From Streptomyces sp. BA2 (GTDB lineage Bacteria > Actinomycetota > Actinomycetes > Streptomycetales > Streptomycetaceae), in assembly GCF_009769735.1 (NCBI RefSeq), contig NZ_WSRO01000002.1, positions 7,179,001 to 7,243,000 of the forward strand: 64,000 nucleotides of DNA, in the 5' to 3' direction. Below, in pieces: positions 7,459 to 20,263 of the stretch. The first letter of the stretch is position 1. The number at the start of each line of letters is the position of its first letter. The notes below the pieces were generated by a model. That model was not told where the DNA came from. It was given only the letters and a program-made list of their open reading frames with translations, and made no database searches. A program made the translations under genes and the position numbers.

Positions 7459-8484
7459 ATGGCCCGCCGCACACCCCGCGGTCTGCTCGCCGCGGCCACC
7501 ATCACCGTGGCCCTCGCGACGCTTGCCGCACCCGCTTCGGCCTCCGCCGACCCGCAGGCCCGCGTCTTCATGGTCAACCCCGTCCAGTCGTCGGGGGACC
7601 AGACCCTCGCCGACGCCAAGGATTCCGCCACCTCGGTCCCCGCGTCCGCCTACGCCACCGCCACCCTGCGCAATCTCGACTCCAGCGGTGGGCTCTCCGG
7701 CAAGTGGGCGTACATCAGATCCGACACCGGCGCCTCCGCCAAGGTCGCGGACGCGGGCGGATACGCCCGCGACGACGACCAGTTCGAGCAGGTCATGGCG
7801 TACTTCTGGGTCAACGAGGCGCAGGAGTACCTGCAGAGCCTCGGCTTCGGGACCGAACTGCCGGGGGCGAATGACCGGGCACAGCCCGTTCGCATCAATC
7901 AATGGGGCGCGGACAACTCGTTCTTCACCGACAAGAAGGCCGAGATCCGGTTCGGCAAGGGGGGCGTCGACGACGCCGAGGATGCCGAGGTCGTCGTCCA
8001 CGAGTACGGGCACGCGGTGCACCACGCCCAGGTGCCCGGCTTCGGCACTTCGCTGGAGGCGGGCTCGATCGGTGAGGCCTGGGGCGACTACCTGGCGGTG
8101 TCGGTCGGCGCGTACGCGGACGCCAAGTACGGCTGGCCCGCCAAGACCGACCTCGCCTGCGTCGCCGACTGGGACGCCGTCTCGTACTCGGACGCCCCGC
8201 ACTGTCTGCGCCGGGTCGACAGTGACAAGACGTACGCCGACAAGGTGGGGCAGGTGCACGCGGACGGCGAGATCTGGTCCCGTGCGCTCTTCGACATCCG
8301 TGGCTCGCTCGGTGCCCGCACCGCCGACCGGATCATCGTCAACGCCCAGTTCGGCTTCGCGCCCGACACCAGCTTCGAGGACGCGGCCCTGACGACGATC
8401 GCGACCGCCCAGAAGATGTACGGCAAGAGCGCGGCGGACGCCGTGCGCAAGGCGTTCGAGGCGCGGGAGATACCCGGCGTGTGA
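7459..8484 (+). CDS. secreted zinc metalloprotease (M36/fungalysin-like)
   Basis: A 341-residue protein with a Sec signal peptide (basic MARRTPRG, then an alanine-rich core ending ASASA) and a zinc-protease site HEYGH at residues 181-185, followed by a downstream GEAWGDY motif that would supply the glutamate ligand. This order matches M36-like (fungalysin) peptidases. The protein is short for the family, which usually carries a long propeptide; this one is nearly just the catalytic part. The start ATG at 7459 has GGAGGA seven bases upstream. It probably degrades extracellular protein. Confidence 0.85.
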   Translation: MARRTPRGLLAAATITVALATLAAPASASADPQARVFMVNPVQSSGDQTLADAKDSATSVPASAYATATLRNLDSSGGLSGKWAYIRSDTGASAKVADAGGYARDDDQFEQVMAYFWVNEAQEYLQSLGFGTELPGANDRAQPVRINQWGADNSFFTDKKAEIRFGKGGVDDAEDAEVVVHEYGHAVHHAQVPGFGTSLEAGSIGEAWGDYLAVSVGAYADAKYGWPAKTDLACVADWDAVSYSDAPHCLRRVDSDKTYADKVGQVHADGEIWSRALFDIRGSLGARTADRIIVNAQFGFAPDTSFEDAALTTIATAQKMYGKSAADAVRKAFEAREIPGV

Positions 8485-8502
8485 GGGGGACCCGTGCGCC
8501 CC

Positions 8503-8534
8503 GCCGCCGGGCGGTCATCAGGCCTCCCGGCGGC
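8503..8534. terminator. hairpin between convergent genes
   Basis: GCCGCCGGG at 8503-8511 and CCCGGCGGC at 8526-8534 form a perfect nine-base stem with a 14-base loop between the convergent metalloprotease and GAF regulator genes. It probably terminates both transcripts; it has no T-run, as usual in Streptomyces. Confidence 0.6.
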
Positions 8535-8565
8535 CGGGGGGGGAGAGGAGGAGGGCGCAGGGCAC

Positions 8566-9879
8566 TCAAGGCTCCGGCACCCTCCGTGCCTCCCGCACCC
8601 TCCGTGCCTCCCGCACCGCGGGCGCCGTCGAATGCGGCAGCAGGTTCGCCGGATGCTCGGGCAGGATCACGTCCAGGTCCACGTCCTCGGGGAAGCGGTA
8701 GGGGCGGTGGGCCAGGAGGCCGCCCAGGTAACGCCGGACCCGGGAGAGCTCGGCGCGGACCGTCACCGTGCGCGCCGGGTCGCCGAACATGTCCTCGGCC
8801 AGGCCCGAAGCGCTGCGGCCCTTGCGGTGGGTGCTCAGGAGGAAGAGCAACTCGGCGTGCCGCGGGCTCAGTTCATGCGTCCAGCCGCCCGCGCCGCCGC
8901 CCTCGACGGTGACCGACCAGCGGCGCGGCCCGCTCACGTCCAGGATGACGCGGGTCGCCGTCAGCGGCTGCGGGTCCTCCTCGACGCGCAGCAGCCAGCC
9001 GCCGGGCAGCGGCTCCACCGCGCAGGTGCCGAGCGAGGGCAGCCGTATGTGGCCCGCGGCCATGGCCTTGGGCAGCGCGAGACGGTCCGTCGGCGGCATT
9101 CCCGTGACCGCCGCCGTCCACCCGTGGGAGTCCACCGCGACGGCGCGCCGCCCCTCCAGGCGGGCGAGGACCGGCGCCGCCACCGAGCGCAGCCGGTCGA
9201 GCGCTGTCACATGGGTCTCCCGCAGCCGGGCTTCGGCGAGCTTCGCCACCGAGTCGACCAGGGCGAGCGTCGCCGGATGCATGGTGTTCAGCGGGCCGCT
9301 GATGTCGACCACGCCGAGGAGACGGCCGTCGCGAGGATCGGTGATGGGCGCGCCCGTGCACGTCCAGGCGTGATGCGTCTCGACGAAGTGCTCGGCGGAG
9401 AACACCTGCACGGGACGGCGCACGACGAGCGGTGTCCCTATGCCGTTCGTGCCGACGACGCTCTCGCCCCAGTCCGCGCCCAGTTCGAAGCCGAGCGAGT
9501 CCGCCTTGCGAAGCACCGTGGAGTTGCCCTCCCGCCACAGCACCCGGCCCTCCGCGTCACAGACGACCATGATGTGGTGCGCCGCGTCCGCCACCGAGAC
9601 GATCGCGTCCCGCAGCACCGGCATGATCTCCGTCAGCGGCGACGCGCGCCGCCGCTCCTCCAGCTCCTCGACGCTGAGCAGCCGGGAGCGGAAGTCGCGG
9701 TCGGGATCGACCCCGTCGAGCTTCATGCGCTCCCAGGACTCCTCGATCACCGGACGCGGCAGCACACGTGGCCGCTGCCCGGCGAGCGCCGCGTGGCGGA
9801 CACCCGCAAGGAGCCGTGCGGCCTGCGCACAGTCCATGGCGGAGATCCTCGCGAGGTTGATCGTCGAAGTCGCGTTCAT
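8566..9879 (-). CDS. GAF-domain transcriptional regulator
   Basis: A 437-residue regulator. The N-terminal region (IEESWERMKLDGVDP) and the GAF-like sensor around residues 80-200 (GTNGIGTPLVVRRPVQVFSAEHF, then ITDPRDGRLLGVVDISG) are those of AcoR/sigma-54-activator-like proteins, but there is no AAA+ domain. Instead the C-terminal third holds a winged-helix-like segment (ELSPRHAELLFLLSTHRKGRSASGLAEDMFG). Such proteins often sit beside aldehyde or alcohol dehydrogenase genes; here the next upstream gene is an acyl-CoA dehydrogenase. I chose ATG 9879 with GAAGGA upstream; GTG 9882 is possible. The last codons are duplicated (see the repeat at 8577-8612). Confidence 0.8.
   Translation of the reverse strand: MNATSTINLARISAMDCAQAARLLAGVRHAALAGQRPRVLPRPVIEESWERMKLDGVDPDRDFRSRLLSVEELEERRRASPLTEIMPVLRDAIVSVADAAHHIMVVCDAEGRVLWREGNSTVLRKADSLGFELGADWGESVVGTNGIGTPLVVRRPVQVFSAEHFVETHHAWTCTGAPITDPRDGRLLGVVDISGPLNTMHPATLALVDSVAKLAEARLRETHVTALDRLRSVAAPVLARLEGRRAVAVDSHGWTAAVTGMPPTDRLALPKAMAAGHIRLPSLGTCAVEPLPGGWLLRVEEDPQPLTATRVILDVSGPRRWSVTVEGGGAGGWTHELSPRHAELLFLLSTHRKGRSASGLAEDMFGDPARTVTVRAELSRVRRYLGGLLAHRPYRFPEDVDLDVILPEHPANLLPHSTAPAVREARRVREARRVPEP
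8577..8612. repeat. two tandem 18-bp copies at the 3' end of the GAF regulator
   Basis: The unit GCACCCTCCGTGCCTCCC occurs twice in a row. On the coding strand it encodes a repeated REAR-type hexapeptide immediately before the stop codon. A multiple of three keeps the frame. It is one of four 3'-end duplications in this window. Confidence 0.9.
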
Positions 9880-10123
9880 CACCGGGTCCTTCCCGAGCAG
9901 AGCCAGTGCGTCGGGGGCGCCTACTCATCGTGCCCCTTCGGCGTCCGCAAGGGTATTGGTTCAGAAATGAACTTCTGGCTTGCAACCGTCTGCAACCCTC
10001 GCGAACGGCCGTGCGGCGGTCGAAGCTGATGCCGACGCCGTTCGCGCGGCGTTCACGCTCCTCAACGGGGCTTGAAAGCGGGGGTGGTGCCGTGTCGGCG
10101 CAGCACCACCCCCGCGCTTCCCG

Positions 10124-11761
10124 CTAGTTGCCGCGCGGCGCGGCCCGCTCCACCACGGTGGCCAGATCCAGACTGTGCGGCAGCGTCCCGAACGCCGAGC
10201 CCCAGTCCCCGCCGAGCCGCGAGGCACAGAACGCGTCGGCCACCTCCGGGGGCGCGTACCGCACGAGCAGCGAACCCTGGAGCACCAGAGCCATCCGCTC
10301 CACGAGACGGCGCGCCCGCGCCTCGATGGCGTCCAGATCGGCCAGTTCGGTGAGCAGCCCCTTGATCGCGCCGTCCAGGCGGTGATCGGCGCCGCGGGCG
10401 AGGCCCACCTCCTGGAGGAAGGCGTTCAGCGCCAGCGGCTCCCGCTGCAGCGCACGCAGCACATCCAGCGCCTGTACGTTCCCCGAGCCCTCCCAGATGG
10501 AGTTGAGCGGCGACTCGCGAAGGAGCCGCGGCATCCCCGACTCCTCGACGTAGCCGTTGCCGCCGAGCACCTCAAGGGCCTCCACCGCGAGCGGCGTGCA
10601 GCGCTTGGTCACCCAGTACTTCGCGGCCGGCACCGCGATGCGCAGGAACGCCCGCTCCTGCTCGCTCCCGTCGTCGTACGCGGCGGCGAGCCGCAGCGCG
10701 AGCGTCGTGGCCGCCTCCGATTCCAGGGCCAGATCCGCGAGGACGTTGCGCATGAGCGGCTTGTCGATGAGCTTGCCGCCGAACGCCTCGCGGTACGTGG
10801 CGTGGTGCACGGCCTGCGCGACGGCCTGCCGCATGATCGCCGCCGAGCCCACCACACAGTCGAGCCGCGTGGCCGCCACCATCTCGATGATGGTGCGCAC
10901 CCCGCGCCCCTCTTCCCCGACCCGGCGCGCCCACGTCCCGTCGAACTCGACCTCGCTCGACGCGTTCGACTTGTTGCCCAGTTTGTCCTTCAGGCGCTGA
11001 ATGGCGAAAGCGTTCCGGGTGCCGTCCTCAAGGACACGCGGCACGAGGAAACACGTAAGTCCCGCGTCGGTCTGACCGAGCACGAGAAAGCCGTCGGACA
11101 TGGGGGCGGAACAGAACCACTTGTGCCCCGTGAGTTCATAGGTGCCGTCTTCCGCGAGAGCACGCGCGCGTGTCGTGTTCGCGCGTACATCACTGCCGCC
11201 CTGTTTCTCCGTCATGCCCATCCCGAAGAGCGCCCCGGCCTTCTGGGACGCGGGCCGAAAACCTTCGTCGTAGACGAGAGAAGTGAGCCGCGGCTCCCAC
11301 TCGGCGGCGAGCGCGGGATCGGCCCGCAGCGCCGGAACGGCCGCGTGCGTCATCGAGACCGGGCAGCCGTGCCCCGCCTCGACCTGCGACCACACCAGGA
11401 ACCCTGCCGCGCGCCGCAGATGCCCGCCCGGCCGCGACCAGGCCGTGGTCAGACCCGACGACACCGCCTTGCCGAGCAGTCGGTGCCACGCCGGATGGAA
11501 GGTGACCTCGTCGATGCGATTCCCATAGCGGTCATGGGTGTGCAGAACGGGCGGATTCTCATTGGCCAGGAACCCCCATTCCCGAGCCTGTGCCGATCCC
11601 GCGGTGCGCCCGAGTTGGGAGAGTTGCTCACGCGCGGTGTCGAGCAGCGCGGGATCGAGATGCCGTTCGACTCCTTCCGTGAGGACGCGGTCAGACGTGA
11701 AGACGTCATATCCCACCAGGGGCGGAGCCTGGTTGGTCACTGTGTGGGTGGTGGCTGCCAT
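10124..11761 (-). CDS. AidB-like acyl-CoA dehydrogenase
   Basis: A 545-residue flavoprotein. The N-terminus THTVTNQAPPL aligns with the start of E. coli AidB (THTV-NQ-P), the FAD/substrate region contains GMGMTEKQGGSDVRANTTRA, and the C-terminal part has EALEVLGGNGYVEESGMPRLLRESPLNSIWEGSGN. Length and motifs fit the AidB subgroup, linked in E. coli to protection from alkylating agents, rather than a standard fatty-acid acyl-CoA dehydrogenase (about 380 residues). The ATG at 11761 matches the conserved N-terminus but has no obvious ribosome binding site. It lies only 17 bases from the divergent YihY start. Confidence 0.9.
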   Translation of the reverse strand: MAATTHTVTNQAPPLVGYDVFTSDRVLTEGVERHLDPALLDTAREQLSQLGRTAGSAQAREWGFLANENPPVLHTHDRYGNRIDEVTFHPAWHRLLGKAVSSGLTTAWSRPGGHLRRAAGFLVWSQVEAGHGCPVSMTHAAVPALRADPALAAEWEPRLTSLVYDEGFRPASQKAGALFGMGMTEKQGGSDVRANTTRARALAEDGTYELTGHKWFCSAPMSDGFLVLGQTDAGLTCFLVPRVLEDGTRNAFAIQRLKDKLGNKSNASSEVEFDGTWARRVGEEGRGVRTIIEMVAATRLDCVVGSAAIMRQAVAQAVHHATYREAFGGKLIDKPLMRNVLADLALESEAATTLALRLAAAYDDGSEQERAFLRIAVPAAKYWVTKRCTPLAVEALEVLGGNGYVEESGMPRLLRESPLNSIWEGSGNVQALDVLRALQREPLALNAFLQEVGLARGADHRLDGAIKGLLTELADLDAIEARARRLVERMALVLQGSLLVRYAPPEVADAFCASRLGGDWGSAFGTLPHSLDLATVVERAAPRGN

Positions 11762-11778
11762 GCCGCTACGGTAAGGAG

Positions 11779-12927
11779 GTGCACCAGGCAAAAGAAACAC
11801 CCGGGAGGCCGTCGGGCCGCTGGAACCGGGCCCGCGCTCTCTACAGCAACGTCTCCAAGCGCAGGACCGCCTGGCTGCTGCTCAAAGACACGGTCAACTC
11901 CTGCGTGGAATACCGGATCCTGGGCCTCGCCGCCGAGGCGGCGTTCTTCACGCTGCTGTCCGTGCCGCCGCTGCTCCTGAGCCTCATCGGTCTGCTCGCC
12001 TACGTGGACCGGTGGACCGGCGCGAACACGATCGCCAGCGTCGAGAACAACATCCTGGAGGCCTCCCGCACGGTCCTCTCCGACAAGGGCGTCAGTCAGA
12101 TCGCGCAGCCGATACTGGAGGACGTCATGCGGGTCGGCCGGCCCGACGTCATCTCGATCGGTTTCCTCTTCGCCCTGTGGTCGGGCTCGCGCGCCGTGAA
12201 CGTCTTCATCGACACGATCACGGTCATGTACGGCCTGGACGGCGCACGCGGCATCGTCAAGACCCGTCTGTTGGCCTTCGGCCTGTTCATCGTGGCGCTC
12301 CTGATCGGTTCGGTGGCGCTGCCGCTGATGGTGGCGGGTCCTGACGCGGTGGTGAAGCTGCTGCCCGGCTCCACGACGGTGGTGCAGATCCTCTACTGGC
12401 CGGTGGTGACGCTCCTGTCGGTGGTGTTCCTGACGACGCTGTACCACGTGTCGGTGCCGGTGCGCTCGCCCTGGGTGGAGGACATGCCGGGCGCGCTGAT
12501 CGCCCTGGGGATGTGGGTCCTGGGCAGCTTCCTGCTCCGGATCTACCTGACCAGCACGGTCGAAGGGCCCACGATCTACGGTTCGTTGGCGGCGCCGGTG
12601 GCCGTGCTCCTGTGGATCGGTGTCTCGGCGTTCGCGGTCCTTGTGGGGGCGGCGGTGAACGCCGCGATCGACCGGGTGTGGCCTTCCGTCGCCACGGCGG
12701 CCGCGCGGGCGGCCAATGATCGGATGCGGGAGGCTCGGGCGGTGGAGGTGGTTGCGCGGGCCGCTGCTGCGAGGGAGGCTTCCGCGGACCCCGACGACCC
12801 CGACATGCCGTCGGAGTTCCCGGAGCGGTGGTCCCGCTTCCTGCCCCCGGATGACGTCTCCTCACGACTGCGGACGCACGTGAAGAAGAACGGCGGCACC
12901 GCGGATTCGCCGCCTGACCAGGACTGA
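11779..12927 (+). CDS. YihY/BrkB-family inner membrane protein
   Basis: A 382-residue integral membrane protein with the conserved family start (EYRILGLAAEAAFFTLLSVPPLLLSLIGLL) and about six membrane spans up to residue 300, then a charged cytoplasmic tail ending near KKNGGTADSPPDQD. The family was once called ribonuclease BN in error; function is unknown, with transport or envelope roles suggested. The GTG at 11779 follows AAGGAG with no spacing, which is too close for a normal ribosome binding site. A leaderless start or a slightly different initiation codon is possible. Divergent from the acyl-CoA dehydrogenase. Confidence 0.88.
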   Translation: MHQAKETPGRPSGRWNRARALYSNVSKRRTAWLLLKDTVNSCVEYRILGLAAEAAFFTLLSVPPLLLSLIGLLAYVDRWTGANTIASVENNILEASRTVLSDKGVSQIAQPILEDVMRVGRPDVISIGFLFALWSGSRAVNVFIDTITVMYGLDGARGIVKTRLLAFGLFIVALLIGSVALPLMVAGPDAVVKLLPGSTTVVQILYWPVVTLLSVVFLTTLYHVSVPVRSPWVEDMPGALIALGMWVLGSFLLRIYLTSTVEGPTIYGSLAAPVAVLLWIGVSAFAVLVGAAVNAAIDRVWPSVATAAARAANDRMREARAVEVVARAAAAREASADPDDPDMPSEFPERWSRFLPPDDVSSRLRTHVKKNGGTADSPPDQD

Positions 12928-12931
12928 CTTT

Positions 12932-13100
12932 TCCCCAACCCCGCCCCTTCCCGGCTGCATCTCTTGGCGGCTCCGCCGCGCAGGGGCCTCCGCCCCCAGA
13001 CCCCCGCTCCTCAAACGCCGGAGAGGCTGAATTTTTCAGCCGTCCGGCGTTTGAGGACGCCCCCGCGCAGCGGGTTTTCGGGAAGGGGCGGGGTTGGGGA
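12932..13100. repeat. palindromic intergenic element, copy 1
   Basis: A 169-base element bounded by a perfect 22-base inverted repeat (12932-12953 and 13079-13100). Inside is a second perfect 15-base inverted repeat (13008-13022, TCCTCAAACGCCGGA, against 13043-13057). It fills almost the entire gap between the convergent YihY and NmrA genes and probably ends both transcripts. Two more copies are at 36284-36490 and 55369-55554. There is no coding capacity. Confidence 0.9.
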
Positions 13101-13104
13101 GAAT

Positions 13105-13953
13105 TCACGCCTTCCAGACGCCCGCCTCCGCCTGCTCCCGAGCGAACTCGGCGAAGTCACGAGGCGCCCGCCCAAGGACCTCCCGCACCCCCTCGGAGAG
13201 ATGCGCGTTGCGCCCGTCCAGGTTCGTCTCGAAGAGCTCGATCAGGAACTCCGCCTCCTTCGCGGGTACCCCGTACTCGGCGAGAGCACCCCCGTACTCC
13301 CTCGCCGAGACGGGGACATACCTGATCTCCCGCCCCGCAGCCGCGGACACCTCGCCCACCGCATCGCGGAACGAAAGCAGCCGCGGCCCCGATATCTCCA
13401 CCACCCGCCCCGCGTATCCCGAGCCGGGGCGAAGCACCGCCACCACCACGTCCGCGATGTCCCGCGTGTCGATGAACGGTTCGAGCACCTCCCCGGCGGG
13501 GAACACCAGCTCCCCGGCCCGCATGCCGTCCACCAGGTGCCCCTCGCTGAGGTTCTGCGCGAACCAACTCGCCCGTACGACAGTCCACTCCGCCCCCGAC
13601 TCCCGCACCGCCCGCTCCGCCGGCTCCGCCTGGTCCTCGCCCCGCGCGGACAGCAGCACGAGCCGCCGCACACCGAGAGCCACCGCCTGCCGTGCCAGCG
13701 CGCCCACCGCATCGCCCGCGCCCGGCGCGCCGACGTCCGGCATGTAGGAGAGGTACGCGGCGTCCGCGCCCCGCAGCGCGTCCTCCCACGTCGAGGGGTC
13801 GTACCAGTCGAACCGCACGGCCCCCGACCGCGACGCGGCCCGCACCGTGAACCCCGCCGCCTCGGCGGCCTCCACGACCCGGCGCCCGGTCTTGCCCGTG
13901 GCCCCCGTGACCAACACCGTCATGCTCTGCGTGTTCCCCGCGTTCTCTGTCAT
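13105..13953 (-). CDS. NmrA-like NAD(P)-binding oxidoreductase
   Basis: A 282-residue Rossmann-fold protein of the atypical SDR/NmrA group. The dinucleotide site TVLVTGATGKTGRRVVEAA is at the start, and the segments LVLLSARGEDQ, WTVVRASWFAQNLSEG and FIDTRDIADVVVAVL are those of NAD(P)H:quinone oxidoreductase-like NmrA proteins. Start ATG 13953 (TGAAGAC upstream) or 13923 are both possible; only the second begins exactly at the Rossmann strand. It is divergent from the AraC regulator at 14034, which may control it. Confidence 0.85.
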   Translation of the reverse strand: MTENAGNTQSMTVLVTGATGKTGRRVVEAAEAAGFTVRAASRSGAVRFDWYDPSTWEDALRGADAAYLSYMPDVGAPGAGDAVGALARQAVALGVRRLVLLSARGEDQAEPAERAVRESGAEWTVVRASWFAQNLSEGHLVDGMRAGELVFPAGEVLEPFIDTRDIADVVVAVLRPGSGYAGRVVEISGPRLLSFRDAVGEVSAAAGREIRYVPVSAREYGGALAEYGVPAKEAEFLIELFETNLDGRNAHLSEGVREVLGRAPRDFAEFAREQAEAGVWKA

Positions 13954-14033
13954 GTCTTCAGTGAACTGGCCCGCGCCACAAGGAGCCATCCGCCAGGGAC
14001 TCGCCCCCATACGCGTGCGTCTACGCTTCCGGC

Positions 14034-14969
14034 ATGGACGTACTCGCAGGCTTGCTGGAAGGCCCTCGCGCGCGAGGAGCCTTCATGATCCGCGCGTGCT
14101 TCGACCCGCCCTGGTCCGTCCGCATCGCGGACGAGGCACCCCTCTCGGTCATGATCATGGTGCGGGGCACCGCCTGGATCGTGCCCGACGACGGCGAACC
14201 CCAGCTGATCCGTTCCGGAGACGTCGCCATCGCCCGGGGCCCCGACCACTACACCGTCGCCGACGAGCAGGCGGCGCGGCCCCGCGTCGAGATCAGGCCC
14301 GGCGAACGCTGCGTGCCCCTCGGCGATACACCGGCCGACCAGTACCGGGACCTCGGCCGGCGCACCTGGGGCCAATCGCTCGACGGCGCCGCGGAGATGC
14401 TGATCGGCACCTATCAGGCGCGCGGCGAGATCACCGGGCGGCTCCTCGACGCGCTGCCCCCGCTCCTCGTCCTGCCCACCGAGGTGTGGGACTGCCCGCT
14501 CACCCCGCTGCTCGCCGATGAGATCACCAAGGACGAGCCGGGGCAGGACGTCGTGCTCGACCGGCTGCTCGACCTGCTGATGATCGCCTCGCTGAGGGCT
14601 TGGTTCTCGCGGCCGGAGGCGGAGGCGCCCGCCTGGTACCGGGCGATGGGCGACCCGGTCGTCGGACAGGCGGTCCGGCTGCTCCAGGACGACCCCGCGC
14701 ACCCCTGGACCATCGCCGCGCTCGCCGCGAAGGCGGGCGTCTCGCGGGCCGCGCTCGCCCGGCGGTTCACCGAACTCGTGGGCGAGCCGCCGATGGCGTA
14801 CCTGACGGGATGGCGGCTCGCGCTCGCCGCCGACCTGCTGCGGGACAGCGAGCAGACGATCGCCGCGATCGCGCGCCGTGTCGGATACGGCAGCGCCTTC
14901 GCGCTCTCCAGCGCCTTCAAGCGGGTGTACGGGGTCAGCCCGCAGGAGCACCGCTCACGGGCCGCGTAG
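14034..14969 (+). CDS. AraC-family transcriptional regulator with cupin-6 sensor domain
   Basis: A 311-residue regulator. The N-terminal half is a cupin-like ligand domain (MIMVRGTAWIVPDDGEPQ, then RSGDVAIARGPDHYTV), and the C-terminal third has two helix-turn-helix motifs of the AraC type, WTIAALAAKAGVSRAALARRFTELVGEPPM and IARRVGYGSAFALSSAFKRVYG. This architecture commonly controls an adjacent NmrA or oxidoreductase gene, and the NmrA gene is divergent at 80 bases. The next gene (14997) is a second AraC regulator on the same strand after 27 bases. Confidence 0.9.
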   Translation: MDVLAGLLEGPRARGAFMIRACFDPPWSVRIADEAPLSVMIMVRGTAWIVPDDGEPQLIRSGDVAIARGPDHYTVADEQAARPRVEIRPGERCVPLGDTPADQYRDLGRRTWGQSLDGAAEMLIGTYQARGEITGRLLDALPPLLVLPTEVWDCPLTPLLADEITKDEPGQDVVLDRLLDLLMIASLRAWFSRPEAEAPAWYRAMGDPVVGQAVRLLQDDPAHPWTIAALAAKAGVSRAALARRFTELVGEPPMAYLTGWRLALAADLLRDSEQTIAAIARRVGYGSAFALSSAFKRVYGVSPQEHRSRAA

Positions 14970-14996
14970 CCCCTTCAGCGGCGTAGCCTTGAGAAC

Positions 14997-15716
14997 GTGT
15001 CGTACGAGACTGTCGAGTACGCCGAGCGGCCGTCCCGGCTCGCGGGCGCGGTCCTGTGGACGCGTGTCTCCGGTGGTGAGGCGGGCCCCGTGTACCCCGT
15101 CCTGCCCGACGGCTGCATGGACCTGCTGTGGACCGGCGGCAAGCTCCTGGTCGCGGGCCCCGACACGCGCGCGTACCGCCCCGAAGCGAACGTCGCCGCC
15201 CGGTATGTGGGCATCCGTTTCTACCCCGGCACCGCCCCCGCCTTCCTCGGCGTGCCCGCGCACGAACTCCGTGACCGGCGCGTCGACCTCGCCGACCTGT
15301 GGCCGTCCGCGGACGCGCGCCGCCTGACCGAGCGCATGGAAGCGGCCGGTGATCCGGCGGCCGTCCTGGAGTCCGTCGCCCTGGCGCGCGCGGGCGAGAG
15401 CGAGCCGCCCGACCCGCTGCTCGCTCACGTCGTCAAGGCCCTGGACGCGGGGCAGAGCATCGCGGCGACCGCCGAGGAGGCGGGCGTCAACGCCCGCCTC
15501 CTGCACCGGCGTTCACTCGCCGCGTTCGGCTACGGCCCCAAGACGCTGGCCCGTGTCCTGCGGCTGCAGCGCGCGCTCGCCCTGGCCAGGGGAGGCCTGG
15601 CGTACGCGGAGACCGCCGTCGTCGCGGGCTTCGCGGACCAGGCCCATCTGGCCCGTGACGTCAAGGAGCTGGCGGGCGCGCCGCTGAGCGAGCTGCTCAG
15701 CCCGCGGCCGGACTAG
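14997..15716 (+). CDS. AraC-like DNA-binding protein (DUF6597-type sensor)
   Basis: A 239-residue protein starting at GTG 14997. The N-terminus ([26 protein letters not shown]) has the PDGCMDLLW signature of an AraC-associated sensor domain, and the C-terminal part ([30 protein letters not shown], then [18 protein letters not shown]) is the two-helix DNA-binding region. Its stop codon overlaps the stop of the convergent VOC gene in a shared CTAG. It probably regulates that gene or its neighbours; the ligand is unknown. Confidence 0.88.
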   Translation: MSYETVEYAERPSRLAGAVLWTRVSGGEAGPVYPVLPDGCMDLLWTGGKLLVAGPDTRAYRPEANVAARYVGIRFYPGTAPAFLGVPAHELRDRRVDLADLWPSADARRLTERMEAAGDPAAVLESVALARAGESEPPDPLLAHVVKALDAGQSIAATAEEAGVNARLLHRRSLAAFGYGPKTLARVLRLQRALALARGGLAYAETAVVAGFADQAHLARDVKELAGAPLSELLSPRPD

Positions 15717-16141
15717 ACAGCCGGACTGGACAGCGGCGCGAACAGGTCGACGCCGTTGCCGTCCGGGTCGAGGACGGAGGCGTACCGCTGGCCCCAGAAG
15801 GCGTCCCACGGCTTGAGCTCACCGTGATATCCGGCGCCGACCAGCTCGTCGTACGCCGCGTCGACGCCCGCCGGGGTCTCGCAGTGGAACGCGAGTCCGA
15901 TGCGGCCCGAGCTCCGCGGCGGCTCCCAGTTCTCGACGAAGGAGCGGATGGTCTCCTCGGTGTCGAACGCGATGCGCAGACCGCCGGGGAGGGCGGCCTC
16001 GACATGCGGCTGGTCCTCGGAACCCTCGGGGAACTCCAGGCCGAGACGGCGGTAGAAGGCGAGTGTGGCGGACATGTCGGCGACGACGATGCCGACAAGG
16101 TCGAAGCGGGGTGTGATGCGGGGTGTGATGTTCGTGTTCAT
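15713..16141 (-). CDS. VOC-family (glyoxalase/bleomycin-resistance fold) protein
   Basis: A 142-residue vicinal-oxygen-chelate protein: beta-alpha-beta repeats beginning [24 protein letters not shown] and ending with [20 protein letters not shown], where family metal and substrate residues sit. It starts at ATG 16141. PhnB/glyoxalase-like proteins of this length act in antibiotic resistance, aromatic cleavage or detoxification. The pairing with an AraC regulator suggests inducible expression. The specific substrate is unknown. Confidence 0.85.
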   Translation of the reverse strand: MNTNITPRITPRFDLVGIVVADMSATLAFYRRLGLEFPEGSEDQPHVEAALPGGLRIAFDTEETIRSFVENWEPPRSSGRIGLAFHCETPAGVDAAYDELVGAGYHGELKPWDAFWGQRYASVLDPDGNGVDLFAPLSSPAV

Positions 16142-16199
16142 GCTTCGCAGCGTAGGCAGCCGGCCTCCGCTCGTCTTGAAGAAAACGGACAGCGGGCCG

Positions 16200-20036
<3,837 letters not shown>

Positions 20037-20263
20037 TCAGGTCAGGGCCGGGTCCGCCCCGCCGGCGATCAGAATACGGCCCAGAAGCGTACTGTTCCGG
20101 CATCGCACCCCGAGCCTGGCCGCTGCCGGTGCGACTGGGCCCACAGCGCGTGACCGCCAGGAGCTGACGGTCTTGTCGCCGCCCGGGGCATCTGCTTGAC
20201 TCCGCCCGCCAGAACGCGAGTACGCCGATACGCCAGTACGCCATCTCACCGGCGGAGGTCGCC

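Noticed and set aside
12932..13100. Palindromic element as an insertion sequence
   Set aside because: Too short, no transposase, and no target-site duplication visible; treated as a non-coding repeat.
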